The notes below the pieces were generated by a model. That model was not told the DNA's origin. It did not search any database and saw only the letters and a list, made by a program, of their open reading frames with translations. A stretch of DNA of 64,000 nucleotides. Source: Lichenifustis flavocetrariae. Its GTDB lineage: Bacteria; Pseudomonadota; Alphaproteobacteria; Rhizobiales; Beijerinckiaceae. Shown here piece by piece: positions 30,973 through 40,595 of the stretch. The stretch covers positions 62,001-126,000 of the forward strand of contig NZ_JAMOIM010000005.1 in the NCBI RefSeq assembly GCF_026130545.1, in the 5' to 3' direction. Made by a program: the position numbers and the translations under genes. The stretch's first letter is position 1, and each line of letters begins with the position of its first letter.

Positions 30973-33051
30973 ATGACGATCGTGGCTCCGCCGCTGCGTC
31001 CAGCGCGGCACCGTGTCCTGGCCGCCTCGACGGCGCTCGCGCTCATCTCGGGCACGGCCTCGGCCGACGGCCTGAAGGGCGCCGTGCCGCTTCAGGCCGC
31101 CCCGCCCATGCAGAGCGGCAAGACCACCAGCATCGACTACAAGGACCTGATGCAGGTGAGGACTCTGCCTGCCTACGCGGAGCCCGCCTGGGTCAGCGAC
31201 CTCGTCAAGGCCGGCAAGCTGCCTGCCGTGAAGGATCGCCTGCCGCCGGAGCCGGTCGTGGTGGACGTCACCAAATCGGCACCTGACGGCGTCGGCCAAT
31301 ATGGTGGGGTCATCCGCCACGTCTCCGGCTCAAGGCCGCAGGGCTGGAACTGGATGGCCGGCAACATCATGGCTTGGGGCGGCGTCGAGGAGATCATCGA
31401 CCAGTGCCTCGTCCGCAATGCGCCGGTGTGGATGCTCAGCAAGGAACATGTCGAGCCGCTGCCGCAGCTCGCTACCTCCTGGGACTGGAGCCCCGACGGG
31501 CATCAACTGACCATGCATCTCCTCAAGGGTGCCAAATGGTCGGACGGCCAAGCCTTCGGGGCCGACGACGTCATGTTCATGTGGGACGACAACATCTCCG
31601 ATCCGAAGGTGCCGGCTTGGGCACGCCCCGGCGTTTTCGGCGAGGGCACGACGTTGAAGAAGGTCGATGACGCGACCGTGCTCTGGACCTTCAAGGAAGC
31701 CTTTCCGGTCGCCACGATCTACCAGATGGGCTTCCAGAAGCTCTGCCCGGGGCCGGCCCACATCCTGAAGCCGCTGCATCCGAAGTACAATCCGCAGGCC
31801 ACCTACGACAGCTACATCAATGCCTTGAAGCCCGACCATACGCCCTGGGTCAGCATGGGGCCCTGGACGGTGACGCAGTACAAGCCCGACCAGGTGATGG
31901 TCATGCGGCGCAACCCCTATTTCTGGGAGGTCGACACCAAGGGCAACCAGCTGCCCTACCTCGACGAGGTGCAATACAAGCTCTCGACCTGGGAAGACCG
32001 CACGGTGCAGACCGTCGCGGGTTCGGCCGACTACGCCAACATGGAAGACCCTTCGATCTTCCTCGAATCGCTGCGGCGCGCCAAGGACCCGGGCTTCCCG
32101 GTGCAGATCATCTGGGGCCCGCGGGCCTACGACCATTCGCTCTATCTGAACATGTCGGACGTCTGCGGCGCCGATGATCCCCGTGACAAGGCGGTCCGGA
32201 CGCTGTTCCGCAATCTCGAGTTCCGCCGCGCCGTGACTCAGGGCATCGACCGGCAGGCGATCGGCCAATCGCTCGTCAAGGGCCCGTTCATCGCGCCCTA
32301 TCCGGGCGGCATCCATCCGGAAAGCCAGTTCGCCGATCCGAAGACCATCGTCTATTACCCTTACGACCTGAGCGGCGCCAAGGCGGCACTGGACATGCTC
32401 GGCTTCAAAGCAGGCGGGGACGGCATCCGCACCTGGCCGGCAGGCTCGGCCATGGCGGGCAAGCCGCTCGACCTCTACCTGACGCATCGCACGAGCTATA
32501 CGACCGACATCAACATCGCCCAGACGCTCGTCACCATGTTCCGTGAGATGGGCATCAACCTCGTCCTGCGGCCAACGACGGAAGACCTCACCCAGGTACT
32601 GCCGCAGTGCCAGTGGGATATCGCGCTGAACCGCGGTGACCGTGAATGGACGGCGCCGGTCATGCAGCTCAACTATATCGCGCCGCTCGACTGGAGCGGG
32701 CCCTATTGGCACCTCGGCACGGCCACGCAGGCCCAGAACCTGATGCCGCCGGAAAAGGAGATGCTGGGGCTTATCGACAAGATCCGAACCGAGCGGGATT
32801 CCGACAAGCGCAACGACCTGTTTCACCAATTCGACCACGTCTTCACGCAGAACGTCGAGACCGTGGGGCTCATCCAATATCCAGGCGCCATCCTGATCAA
32901 CAAGCGCTTCAAGAACGTGCCGCCGGGCTCGCCGATCTACGGCTACGGCTGGGGTGAGGACGGCATCATGCGGGAACGCCTTTGGGTTGCGGCGGAGGAT
33001 CAAGGCAAGGTGCCGGAACTGGGCGCCAAGACGCTACCAGGGGTGCAATAG
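30973..33051 (+). CDS. ABC importer substrate-binding protein, family 5 (AgpA-like)
   Basis: A 692-residue periplasmic protein, clearly longer than the usual 500-560 of family 5. The signal peptide has Arg residues then VLAASTALALISGTASA. Family regions include HLLKGAKWSDGQAFGADDVM, VMVMRRNPYFWEVD and FRRAVTQGIDRQAIG. The long form is the one seen in AgpA, the alpha-galactoside binding protein, which supports a sugar rather than a peptide ligand. A good ribosome site (AAGGGAGAG) precedes it. The gap to the permease carries a strong palindrome. Confidence 0.92.
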   Translation: MTIVAPPLRPARHRVLAASTALALISGTASADGLKGAVPLQAAPPMQSGKTTSIDYKDLMQVRTLPAYAEPAWVSDLVKAGKLPAVKDRLPPEPVVVDVTKSAPDGVGQYGGVIRHVSGSRPQGWNWMAGNIMAWGGVEEIIDQCLVRNAPVWMLSKEHVEPLPQLATSWDWSPDGHQLTMHLLKGAKWSDGQAFGADDVMFMWDDNISDPKVPAWARPGVFGEGTTLKKVDDATVLWTFKEAFPVATIYQMGFQKLCPGPAHILKPLHPKYNPQATYDSYINALKPDHTPWVSMGPWTVTQYKPDQVMVMRRNPYFWEVDTKGNQLPYLDEVQYKLSTWEDRTVQTVAGSADYANMEDPSIFLESLRRAKDPGFPVQIIWGPRAYDHSLYLNMSDVCGADDPRDKAVRTLFRNLEFRRAVTQGIDRQAIGQSLVKGPFIAPYPGGIHPESQFADPKTIVYYPYDLSGAKAALDMLGFKAGGDGIRTWPAGSAMAGKPLDLYLTHRTSYTTDINIAQTLVTMFREMGINLVLRPTTEDLTQVLPQCQWDIALNRGDREWTAPVMQLNYIAPLDWSGPYWHLGTATQAQNLMPPEKEMLGLIDKIRTERDSDKRNDLFHQFDHVFTQNVETVGLIQYPGAILINKRFKNVPPGSPIYGYGWGEDGIMRERLWVAAEDQGKVPELGAKTLPGVQ

Positions 33052-33065
33052 CCGTCGCAGGAACT

Positions 33066-33095
33066 CCCCTTCTGCCGCGCGAGCGGGAGAAGGGG
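33066..33095. repeat. Palindrome between binding-protein and permease genes
   Basis: CCCCTTCT-G-CCGC, loop GCGA, GCGG-G-AGAAGGGG: 12 of 13 arm positions pair. It is a close relative of the palindrome at 45375-45402 and of the weaker one at 13446. Likely an RNA stem-loop that protects the binding-protein message or lowers readthrough into the permeases. Confidence 0.6.
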
Positions 33096-33111
33096 ATACC
33101 GGAGCAACCGC

Positions 33112-34119
33112 ATGGTTTTCTTCCTCATCAAACGGATCCTCTCGGCGTTGGTCCTCGTGCTCGTGGTCAGCCTCGTGTCCTTCCTGCTCATCAAGGCGCC
33201 GCCCGGCGACTATGCCTCCACGGTCAAGGCTTCGGCGATCAGCCGCGGCGGCATGAGCGAGGCCGATGCCGAGCAATTGGCTCAGGCCACACGCGTCCGT
33301 CTCGGCCTCGACCGGCCCGTGATCGTGCAATATGCCCGCTGGATCGGCGGGATCGTCCTGCACGGCGATTTCGGCCCTTCGTTCCAGCAGAACGCCTCGG
33401 CCGGCGAAGTCATCGGCCGGCGGCTCTGGTACACGCTCGGCATCGCGCTCTGCTGCCATATCCTGGCAACGGTCATCGGCGTCAGCCTCGGCATCTTCGC
33501 GGCCGTCAACCAGCACCGCATCGGCGACACGGCCGCGACCGTCTTCGCCTTCCTGGGCATGACCATCCCGCGCTTCTTCCTGGCGCTGGTGATCCTTTAT
33601 GTGCTCGCCTTCGTGGTGCGCTCGCCCGCCATCGGCTCGCTCTTCTCGGCCGAGTACGTCCTGGCGCCCTGGAGTTTCGGGCGTTTCCTCGACCTCGTGC
33701 ATCACGTCTGGCCGGTGATCTTCATCGCGGCCTTCGGCGGCCTCGCCTACAACCTCAGGGTGATGCGGTCGAACCTGCTCGACGTGCTGCGCCAGCCCTT
33801 CATCGAGGCGGCCCGCGCCAAGGGGCTGCCCGAGCGAACCGTCATCCTGAAACACGCGGTGCCGAACGCCATCCATCCGCTCGTCATGTATCAGGGCGTG
33901 ATCCTCCCCTACATGCTGTCCGGCGAACTCGAAGCGGCGATTATCCTGTCGATCCCGACGATCGGGCCGCTGATGTATTCTTCGCTCATCAGCCACGACA
34001 CCTATGTCACGGCCACCATCTTCCTGATCCTCTCGGTGCTGCTCGTCGTCGGCAACCTCATGGCCGACATCGTGCTCGGCCTGATCGATCCGCGTGTCCG
34101 CGAAGGAGCCCACGCATGA
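33112..34119 (+). CDS. ABC importer permease (AgpB/DppB-like)
   Basis: A 335-residue membrane protein. It begins with the standard first helix (FLIKRILSALVLVLVVSLVS), then APPGDYAS, and has the EAA loop PFIEAARAKGLPERTVI. Compared with DppB it carries an additional periplasmic segment around RSPAIGSLFSAEYVLAPW. The stop overlaps the next permease start (ATGA), so both channel halves are coupled. Confidence 0.93.
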   Translation: MVFFLIKRILSALVLVLVVSLVSFLLIKAPPGDYASTVKASAISRGGMSEADAEQLAQATRVRLGLDRPVIVQYARWIGGIVLHGDFGPSFQQNASAGEVIGRRLWYTLGIALCCHILATVIGVSLGIFAAVNQHRIGDTAATVFAFLGMTIPRFFLALVILYVLAFVVRSPAIGSLFSAEYVLAPWSFGRFLDLVHHVWPVIFIAAFGGLAYNLRVMRSNLLDVLRQPFIEAARAKGLPERTVILKHAVPNAIHPLVMYQGVILPYMLSGELEAAIILSIPTIGPLMYSSLISHDTYVTATIFLILSVLLVVGNLMADIVLGLIDPRVREGAHA

Positions 34120-35273
34120 CGATGGTGCCTCTCGTCGAGCCCCATCTCGAAGACCCGACCGACACGAGCCTCGCCCTTACCAAGTCGTTGCCTGCGGGTG
34201 CCCGGTCGCAAAGCTATGGCGCCATGGTGTGGCGGCGCTTCCGCAGCAATCGCACCGGCATGATCGGCGGCGTCCTCGTGCTGCTGCTGGTCAGTGCCGT
34301 GATCTTCGCGGATTTCCTCAGCCCCTACGATCCCGCTGCCCGTGACGGAAGCCAGATCTACATGCCGCCGCAGGCCGTTCACTTCGTCGGCGCGAGCGGC
34401 TTCGGGTTGCTGCCCTTCACCCACCCCATCAAGGCCGACGTCGATCCCGTCACCTTCGAACCCACGCTGTCGGAAGACGCCGTGACGGAATGCCGGCCCG
34501 CCCTGTTCGGTGCCGGCTGGTCCTATGATCTGTTCGGCCTGACGCTCGACCGCCATCTTCTGACGGCGCCGGAGGGTTGCCCCTTTCACCTCCTTGGGAC
34601 GGATCGCGATGGGCGCGACATGCTGGCACGGCTGCTGCAGGGCAGCCGCCTGACGCTCTTCATGGCCGCCTTCGTGGTCGGTGTCGCCACCCTGGTCGGC
34701 ACGGTCGTAGGCGTTGTCTCGGGCTATGCGCGCGGCGCGGTCGATCATTGGATTCAGCGCGTCGTCGAATTCGTGCTGGCGCTGCCGGAGCTGCCCTTCT
34801 ATTTCGCCCTCGTCGCCATCATTCCCCGCGACACCTCGCCCCTCAACGTGTTCCTGATGCTGGCCGCGATCCTGGCCTGCCTGAAATGGGCGCAGCTCGC
34901 CCGCGAGGTGCGGGGCAAGACACTGGCGGTCGGTGGCCTCGATTACGTGAAGGCGGCGGAAGCCGTGGGCGCGCGACCGAGCCGCATCGTGTTCCGTCAC
35001 GTGCTGCCGAACGTCATGAGCCAGGTGGTCGTCGCCACGACGTTGATGATCCCGTCGATCGTGTTGCTCGAAAGCTTTCTGTCGTTTCTCGGTCTCGGGG
35101 TTCAGCCGCCGCTCATCTCCTGGGGCCTGCTGCTCAACGCGGGGCAGGATCTGCAGACGCTCGGCTCCTACCCTTGGGTGCTCTCGCCCATCGGCGCGAT
35201 CCTGATCACCGTCCTCGGCTTCAACATGCTGGGTGACGGGCTGCGGGATGCGATGGACCCCTACCATAGTTGA
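34116..35273 (+). CDS. ABC importer permease (AgpC/DppC-like) with periplasmic insertion
   Basis: A 385-residue membrane protein, about 85 residues longer than typical DppC. The extra part lies between the first helix (GVLVLLLVSAVIFADFLSPY) and the conserved LLGTDRDGRDMLARLLQG, at about residues 70-160, and contains two cysteines (TECRP and EGCPF). The EAA loop is DYVKAAEAVGARPSRIV. The ATG at 34116 overlaps the preceding stop; the frame extends far upstream through the other permease but that part is not coding. The insertion may contact the unusually large binding protein; this is inference. Confidence 0.92.
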   Translation: MTMVPLVEPHLEDPTDTSLALTKSLPAGARSQSYGAMVWRRFRSNRTGMIGGVLVLLLVSAVIFADFLSPYDPAARDGSQIYMPPQAVHFVGASGFGLLPFTHPIKADVDPVTFEPTLSEDAVTECRPALFGAGWSYDLFGLTLDRHLLTAPEGCPFHLLGTDRDGRDMLARLLQGSRLTLFMAAFVVGVATLVGTVVGVVSGYARGAVDHWIQRVVEFVLALPELPFYFALVAIIPRDTSPLNVFLMLAAILACLKWAQLAREVRGKTLAVGGLDYVKAAEAVGARPSRIVFRHVLPNVMSQVVVATTLMIPSIVLLESFLSFLGLGVQPPLISWGLLLNAGQDLQTLGSYPWVLSPIGAILITVLGFNMLGDGLRDAMDPYHS

Positions 35274-35283
35274 GGACGACGCG

Positions 35284-36906
35284 ATGACCACGCCATCCAA
35301 GCTCCTCACCGTCGACAATCTGTCCGTGCACTTCAAGCGCGACGAGCACATCGTGCAGGCCGTCGACGGCCTGTCCTTCGCGGTCGAGCGCGGCGAGATG
35401 CTGGCGGTGGTGGGCGAGTCCGGTTCGGGCAAATCTGTCACGGCACGCGCCATCATGCGGCTGCTGCCCCGCACGGCGACGCTCGGCCCCGACAGCCGCA
35501 TCAGCTTCGCCGGCACCCGGATCGATAGCGCGACCGAAGGCCAGATGCTCGGCATCCGGGGCAAGCACATCGCCATGATCTTCCAGGAGCCGATGTCCTC
35601 CCTCGATCCGATCTACCGTATCGGCGACCAGATCTGCGAAGGCATCGTTCGGCACCAGAAGCTCACAAAGAAGCAGGCCATGGCACAGGCCTTGAGCCGC
35701 CTGAAGGAGGTGCAGATCCCCGATCCCGAGGCGCGGCTTCAGCAATATCCGCATCAGCTTTCGGGCGGCCAGCGCCAGCGTGTGATGATCGCCATAGCGA
35801 TCGCCAACAACCCTGAGCTGTTGATCGCCGACGAGCCCACCACGGCGCTCGATGTCACGGTGCAGGCCGAGATCCTTCGGCTGATCCGCGCATTGCAGCG
35901 CTCGCACAACATGGGGGTGATCATGATTACCCATGACCTGACCGTCGTGAAACGCGTGAGCGACGCGGTATGCGTGATGCGGCTCGGCAAATTGCGGGAA
36001 TCGAACCGTACCGCCGCACTCTTCGCCTCTCCGCAGGACGGCTATACCCGAACGCTGCTCGCCGCCGAACCGAAGGGCCGACCGCGCCCGGTCCCGGCCG
36101 AGCGCCCGGTGGTGCTCGATGTGGCCGATGCCCGGCTCGACTACGTGCTCTCGACCGGCGGCTTCTTCTCGCGCCGCAAGGGCCGGACGCTCGCGGCGCT
36201 CGACGGCATCAGCGTGCAGCTCCGCAAGGGCGAGACACTCGGGGTCGTGGGAGAATCCGGTTCGGGCAAGTCGACACTCGGCAAGCTGATCCTGCGTCTC
36301 CTCGACGTGAGGGGAAGCGGCAGCGTCGTCTGGTGCGGGGAACACCTTGAAAACAAGACCCGCGAAGAGATGCGCCCGCTGCGCCCGAAGCTGCAGATCG
36401 TCTTCCAGGATCCGTTCTCGTCGATGAACCCGCGCTTGAGCGTGCGGCAGATCGTGGAGGAAGGACTGATCGTCAATGGGATTGGAACGTCGGCGCGGGA
36501 CCGTGAGGCGCGCGTCTGCGAGGCGTTGAGCGATGTCGGACTCGACCCCAACGTTCTCAACCGCTTCCCGCATGAGTTCTCGGGTGGGCAACGCCAGCGC
36601 ATCGCCATTGCCCGGGCCGTGGTGCTCCGTCCGGACTTCATCGTGCTGGACGAGCCGACCTCGGCGCTCGACCTGTCGGTGCAGGCGCAGGTCATCGACC
36701 TCCTGCGTGCGCTTCAGGAGCGCTACGACCTCACCTATCTGTTCATCAGCCACGACCTCAAGGTGGTGCGGGCGCTTTGCCACAATGTCGTGGTGATGAA
36801 CCGCGGCCGCATCGTCGAGAGCGGCCCGACCGACACGATCATGGACCACCCGACCGAGGACTACACGAAGCGGCTCGTGCGCGCCGCCTTCGAGGTGGCG
36901 GCGTGA
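35284..36906 (+). CDS. Fused ABC importer ATPase, two nucleotide-binding domains (AgpD-like)
   Basis: A 540-residue ATPase that merges DppD- and DppF-like halves. Domain 1: Walker [10 protein letters not shown], signature [10 protein letters not shown], Walker [13 protein letters not shown]. Domain 2: [38 protein letters not shown]. The linker, at about residues 250-290, is short and lacks the cysteine-rich Oligo_HPY tail of the separate ATPases. The start at 35284 follows GAGGACG; an upstream in-frame start lies inside the permease. One polypeptide therefore supplies both sites of the importer. Confidence 0.94.
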   Translation: MTTPSKLLTVDNLSVHFKRDEHIVQAVDGLSFAVERGEMLAVVGESGSGKSVTARAIMRLLPRTATLGPDSRISFAGTRIDSATEGQMLGIRGKHIAMIFQEPMSSLDPIYRIGDQICEGIVRHQKLTKKQAMAQALSRLKEVQIPDPEARLQQYPHQLSGGQRQRVMIAIAIANNPELLIADEPTTALDVTVQAEILRLIRALQRSHNMGVIMITHDLTVVKRVSDAVCVMRLGKLRESNRTAALFASPQDGYTRTLLAAEPKGRPRPVPAERPVVLDVADARLDYVLSTGGFFSRRKGRTLAALDGISVQLRKGETLGVVGESGSGKSTLGKLILRLLDVRGSGSVVWCGEHLENKTREEMRPLRPKLQIVFQDPFSSMNPRLSVRQIVEEGLIVNGIGTSARDREARVCEALSDVGLDPNVLNRFPHEFSGGQRQRIAIARAVVLRPDFIVLDEPTSALDLSVQAQVIDLLRALQERYDLTYLFISHDLKVVRALCHNVVVMNRGRIVESGPTDTIMDHPTEDYTKRLVRAAFEVAA

Positions 36907-36922
36907 CCTGACAAACCTCTTA

Positions 36923-37016
36923 CCGTCGTGACCGGGCCTGTCCCGGTCATCCAGGCGAGCGCGTCGACCTCCCCGGCCGCGAGCGTGGATGCCCAGCACA
37001 GGCTCGGGCAGGACGG
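36923..37016. repeat. Long imperfect palindromic element (REP-like)
   Basis: The left end CCGTCGTGACCGGGC and the right end CTCGGGCAGGACGG mirror each other, as do GTCATCCA and TGGATG nearer the middle. The left arm itself holds a perfect hairpin, GACCGGG-CCTGT-CCCGGTC (36930-36948). Elements of this design are common between genes in Hyphomicrobiales. It lies between the ATPase and the second GH4 gene and could weaken readthrough. Confidence 0.55.
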
Positions 37017-37046
37017 TCTTTTTCTTTCAGCGAAGGATCAACTCCC

Positions 37047-38393
37047 ATGACCAAGATTGCCATGATCGGGGCCGGCTCGACAGTGTTCATGAAGAACCTC
37101 GTCGGCGACATCCTGCAGGACAAGCGCCTGAAACAGGCCGAGATCGCCTTGATGGATATCGACGAGAAGCGCCTGACGGCCTCCGAAGCCGTGGCCCGCA
37201 AGCTCGTCGAGCAGCTCGGTGCCAAGGCGACGATCAGCAAGACCACCGAGCGCCGGCGCGCGCTGGCGGGGGCCGACTACGTGGTTCTGATGATCCAGGT
37301 GGCCGGCTACAAGCCCGGCACGGTGACGGACTTCGAGGTGCCGAAAAAATACGGCCTGCGACAGACGATCGCGGATTCGCTCGGCATCGGCGGCATCATG
37401 CGCGGCCTGCGCACGGCGCCCGTGCTGATCGACATCGCGAACGACATGCGTGAGCTCTGCTCCAAGGCGCTGATGCTGCAATACGTGAACCCGATGGCGA
37501 TCAACTGCCGGGCCTTGTCACGCCTGGCGCCCGACATCCGCACGGTCGGTCTCTGCCATTCGGTGCAGAACACCACTGCCGAACTCGCGGAAGACATCGG
37601 CGTGCCGGAAGACGAGATCGTCTCGCGCTGCGCCGGCATCAACCACATCGCCTTCTTCCTCGAATTCGAGCGGCTGATGCCCGACGGCACGCGGCAGGAT
37701 CTTTATCCCAAAATCCGCGAGGTGCTGGCCAAGGGCACGATGCCGAAGACCAACCGGGTGCGCTACGAGCTCTTCAAGCACTTCGGATATTTCGTCACCG
37801 AATCCTCCGAGCATTTCGCCGAATACGTGCCGTGGTTCATCAAGCGCGATCGGCCGGACCTCATCAAGAAATTCCATATCCCGCTCGACGAATATATCAG
37901 CCGTTGCGAGAAGCAGATCAAGAACTGGGACAAGCAGGAGCAGACACTTCTGTCCGGGGGCAAGATCAAGGTGAAGCGAAGCCATGAATACGCGGCGCGC
38001 ATCATGGCGGCCGAACTGACCAACGAGCCCACCGTCATCAACGGCAACGTGGCGAACCATGGCTATATCGAGAACCTTCCCGAGGGCGCTTGCGTCGAGG
38101 TGCCGTGCCTCGTCGACCACAACGGTATCCAGCCGACCCGCATCGGCCGCCTTCCGGTGCAGCTCGCGGCCCTGATGCAGACCAACATCAACGTTCAGGA
38201 ACTGACGGTTGAAGCCATCGCGACCGGGCGTCTCGATCACCTCAAGCAGGCCGCCATGATGGACCCGCATACGGCCGCCGAACTGTCGATGCAGGAAATC
38301 GCCGATCTCGTCGACGACCTCATGAAGGCGCACGGCAGTTGGGTGCCGTCGATGCGCGAGACCGCACAGGAGTTCCTGCGCGCTGCGGAGTAA
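37047..38393 (+). CDS. Second GH4 glycosidase (alpha-galactosidase/alpha-glucosidase-like)
   Basis: A 448-residue GH4 enzyme. Motifs: MIGAGSTVFMKNLVGDIL for NAD binding, ALMDID, MIQVAGYKPGT, YVNPMAINCRAL, metal-site CHSVQNT and AGINHIAFFLEFER. It is only distantly similar to the first GH4 protein of the cluster, so the two are paralogues of different subfamilies, not a recent duplication. Two such enzymes around one importer suggest two linkages or a series of oligosaccharides. GAAGGA lies before the start. It is the last gene of the operon. Confidence 0.92.
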   Translation: MTKIAMIGAGSTVFMKNLVGDILQDKRLKQAEIALMDIDEKRLTASEAVARKLVEQLGAKATISKTTERRRALAGADYVVLMIQVAGYKPGTVTDFEVPKKYGLRQTIADSLGIGGIMRGLRTAPVLIDIANDMRELCSKALMLQYVNPMAINCRALSRLAPDIRTVGLCHSVQNTTAELAEDIGVPEDEIVSRCAGINHIAFFLEFERLMPDGTRQDLYPKIREVLAKGTMPKTNRVRYELFKHFGYFVTESSEHFAEYVPWFIKRDRPDLIKKFHIPLDEYISRCEKQIKNWDKQEQTLLSGGKIKVKRSHEYAARIMAAELTNEPTVINGNVANHGYIENLPEGACVEVPCLVDHNGIQPTRIGRLPVQLAALMQTNINVQELTVEAIATGRLDHLKQAAMMDPHTAAELSMQEIADLVDDLMKAHGSWVPSMRETAQEFLRAAE

Positions 38394-38471
38394 GGACCCT
38401 GGACCGCTTCACGCGATCCCCACCATCAACTGGGAGCGTGAGCGTAGCGGCACCGACCGCCATAGGGCCGT

Positions 38472-38507
38472 CCTGACAGCCGGCGAGGCCTGAAGGCGGC
38501 CGTCAGG
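38472..38507. terminator. Possible hairpin terminator after the GH4 operon
   Basis: CCTGACAGCCG and CGGCCGTCAGG form an 11-base stem with one mismatch and a 14-base loop, about 80 bases after the last GH4 stop. There is no T-run, so intrinsic termination is uncertain. Confidence 0.25.
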
Positions 38508-39377
38508 GATTTGAAACCGCGCGAACTTGACCTCCGGCTTCTCATTTCCCGACAACATCCGAGCCGATGCGGATCGGAAATCCGGAGCAGCGCAAAACCG
38601 AGCGCCGACGCGTCGCGCTGATGCGATGTCGGTTCACCAATCGGGGTCTCTGGCCCGCCCGGCGAGGCGAGGCGAGCCTCTCTCGCCTGGACCAGATACG
38701 CGTCCGCCTCGCGCCGCAGTGTCGTGGAATGTCGATCGTCGTAAGCGCTACCGGCAAGGGTATTCGGAAGAGCCGCGACCGCGACACCTGCCTCCTTGAG
38801 CAATTCGATGGCGCGCGTGACTGTCGTAAGCGCGTGGGAGGAATTTTTCATGATGCAAACCTACGCGAAGCAATGCCGGATCGTGCCCCGGATGCGCATT
38901 CCGGTCCAGACGAGTATCCTGCCGGTGGATAGACAGTGGATAACCACAATGCACTCAAGTCGGCGCCGCTGCATTCGCACGCGTTTTGACGGCGTTCCCG
39001 TTATGTTTCACGCGGTACGGGAGAGCGGTCCGGCTTGGTTGAGACCATGCGACCGGCGCCGCCCAATCTGGAAAGACGGCGCCGGCTTACGCCAGCATGG
39101 CAAGTCAACATGCGGCGGAAAATGGAACAGCATTTCTCGCGGCTCGGCATCCCCCGATCGGGTGAGTGCCGTTCTTGTGTCATCGGGAGTCCGCAATGCG
39201 CTCAAGATTCGGCCTGCTCGCAAGGCAACAGCCTGCGCTTCGGTATGCCGTCCACGGCCACTGGATCCTTCACGGACTGGTCATCCCGACATCGGCCGCG
39301 AGCGAAAAGAACCGGTAGGCGTTTCGCGAGACAGCCTCGTCCTGGCTCGACAAAGCCGCCATCTCCGGCAGCTTTCG

Positions 39378-39397
39378 TCACGCCTCATCCGGCGTGA
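39378..39397 (-). terminator. Possible hairpin terminator at the end of the large minus-strand operon
   Basis: TCACGCC-TCATCC-GGCGTGA, a perfect seven-base stem that begins two bases past the stop of the last gene (39399). No T-run follows on the minus strand, so it may be a 3'-end protecting hairpin rather than a classical terminator. Confidence 0.35.
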
Positions 39398-39398
39398 A

Positions 39399-40595
39399 TC
39401 ACGCAAAGGTCTCGGCGAATTGCGACCAGTGGCGGGCGAGGTAGTTGTATTCGTCCATGGTCGTGTTCCACACGTTGATGTGCTCGGCCCGCTGCCAGTA
39501 GGAGCCACCGGGACGCGATGTGCCGGCCGCCACCATCGGGCGACCGTCGATGCCCGAGATATCGACGGAGGCAGCCTTGCCGCCGTACCAATAGTCCCAT
39601 TCGGCCGGCATCATGGCGTTTCGCACAGGTCCCGGGACCGACATATAGAAGCCCTGCCGCGCCAAGAGGGCCCCGGGTTGTCCATCGAGCCACCAATTGA
39701 GATAGCGATAGGCGGCATCGAGAAGCGGTCCGCTCAGGCGCGACGACAGGCACATGCCGCTGTGCCAGGCCCGATAGCCCTCGCGCGGGACGGCTTCGAT
39801 CACCGCGCGCCCGGCCTGCCGCAGCCGTGCCGCACCGGGCGACCACATGCTGCCGATGCCGGCGCGGCCCGCCAGCATCGCATCGGCCGCCTGCTGGGCG
39901 GTTTGCCACAGGCCGGCGAACATTCCCTCTTTCCTGCGGGCCCACAGCAGGGCCATGAGGGCGTCGATCTCGGCTATCGTCATATTGCCGATATCCTGGA
40001 AGCCGATTTCGCCGCGCGCCTCAAAGGCGAGCGCCGCGTCAAAGACGCCGATCCCCGGCTCGTCCACAAGAAACAGCCGGCCCTTCACCTCCGGATCGAA
40101 CAGCCAGGCCCAGCTGACCTCGTCGACCGCGCGGCTCGCGAACAGATCGGGCGCATACGCGAAGGCGTCGAGATTGTGCACCGTCGGCAACATGCTGATG
40201 CGGGACGTCTCGCGCTCGGCGAGCGACAGGTCGGGCTGGACATAAAGCATGCGCACCGGGTTCTCGCCACGCCCGAACGAGGCGAGCGGACTGATCCGCC
40301 CCTGCGTGGTGAGCGGGCTCATCTCCGGCCAGCGCGTGATCCGCGCGAGCTCGATCGGCTGGATCGCCCGCCAGAACCAGACGATGTCCAGGTTGTGAAA
40401 GCACTGGTCGTAGATGTCGAAACTGTCAGGCTCCAGCGCCGCCTTGCGCTGCGCCGACATGAAATCGAGCACTTCGAAGGACAGCGAGAGGCCGAGCTCC
40501 TCCTCGGCCATGCGGCGCAGGGGCTCGATCAGCGTGATCTCGGTCCCGAGCACGCGCAAATGCGGACGGGAGTCGCCCATGCCGCGTGCTCTCAC
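39399..40595 (-). CDS. Binding-protein-like protein of the PotD/spermidine type, without signal peptide
   Basis: A 398-residue protein with the extracellular solute-binding family-1 (polyamine) fold: LRVLGTEITLIEPLRRMAEE, YAPDLFASRAVDEVSWAWLF, MLAGRAGIGSMWSPGA, EGYRAWHSGMCLSS. It resembles the binding protein at 45535 in its last third (YWQRAEHINVWN against AAHVAYWHQW). The N-terminus has no hydrophobic signal sequence. The GTG at 40595 is chosen because it overlaps the stop of the CobW gene (GTGA); an ATG at 40580 is five codons inside. Either it stays in the cytosol, for example as a ligand sensor, or it lost its export signal. Last gene of the operon. Confidence 0.85.
   Translation of the reverse strand: MRARGMGDSRPHLRVLGTEITLIEPLRRMAEEELGLSLSFEVLDFMSAQRKAALEPDSFDIYDQCFHNLDIVWFWRAIQPIELARITRWPEMSPLTTQGRISPLASFGRGENPVRMLYVQPDLSLAERETSRISMLPTVHNLDAFAYAPDLFASRAVDEVSWAWLFDPEVKGRLFLVDEPGIGVFDAALAFEARGEIGFQDIGNMTIAEIDALMALLWARRKEGMFAGLWQTAQQAADAMLAGRAGIGSMWSPGAARLRQAGRAVIEAVPREGYRAWHSGMCLSSRLSGPLLDAAYRYLNWWLDGQPGALLARQGFYMSVPGPVRNAMMPAEWDYWYGGKAASVDISGIDGRPMVAAGTSRPGGSYWQRAEHINVWNTTMDEYNYLARHWSQFAETFA

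Larger units (their letters stand above)
38394..39398. other. About 1 kb with no convincing gene
   Basis: This gap follows the GH4 operon and the end of the large minus-strand operon. One minus-strand frame (38426-38851, 141 codons) starts with a plausible helical segment (ALTTVTRAIELLKEAG) but turns into Arg/Ser-rich sequence, and a large hairpin lies inside it. I rate it as a doubtful gene or the relic of one. The rest shows only low-information open frames. The composition is more mixed than in the flanking operons, which would suit a decayed or recently joined segment. Confidence 0.45.

Noticed and set aside
29297-33003. Two long minus-strand frames (558 and 557 codons)
   Set aside because: They mirror the GH4 and binding-protein genes and lack any recognisable motif.
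38426-38851. Minus-strand open frame of 141 codons with a plausible helical N-terminus
   Set aside because: The second half is Arg/Ser-rich and looks non-coding, a large hairpin lies inside, there is no clear ribosome site and no family is recognisable. Kept only as part of the intergenic description.
38931-38946. TTATCCAC on the minus strand, like a DnaA box
   Set aside because: A single near-match without other boxes, AT-rich stretch or replication genes nearby does not support an origin.
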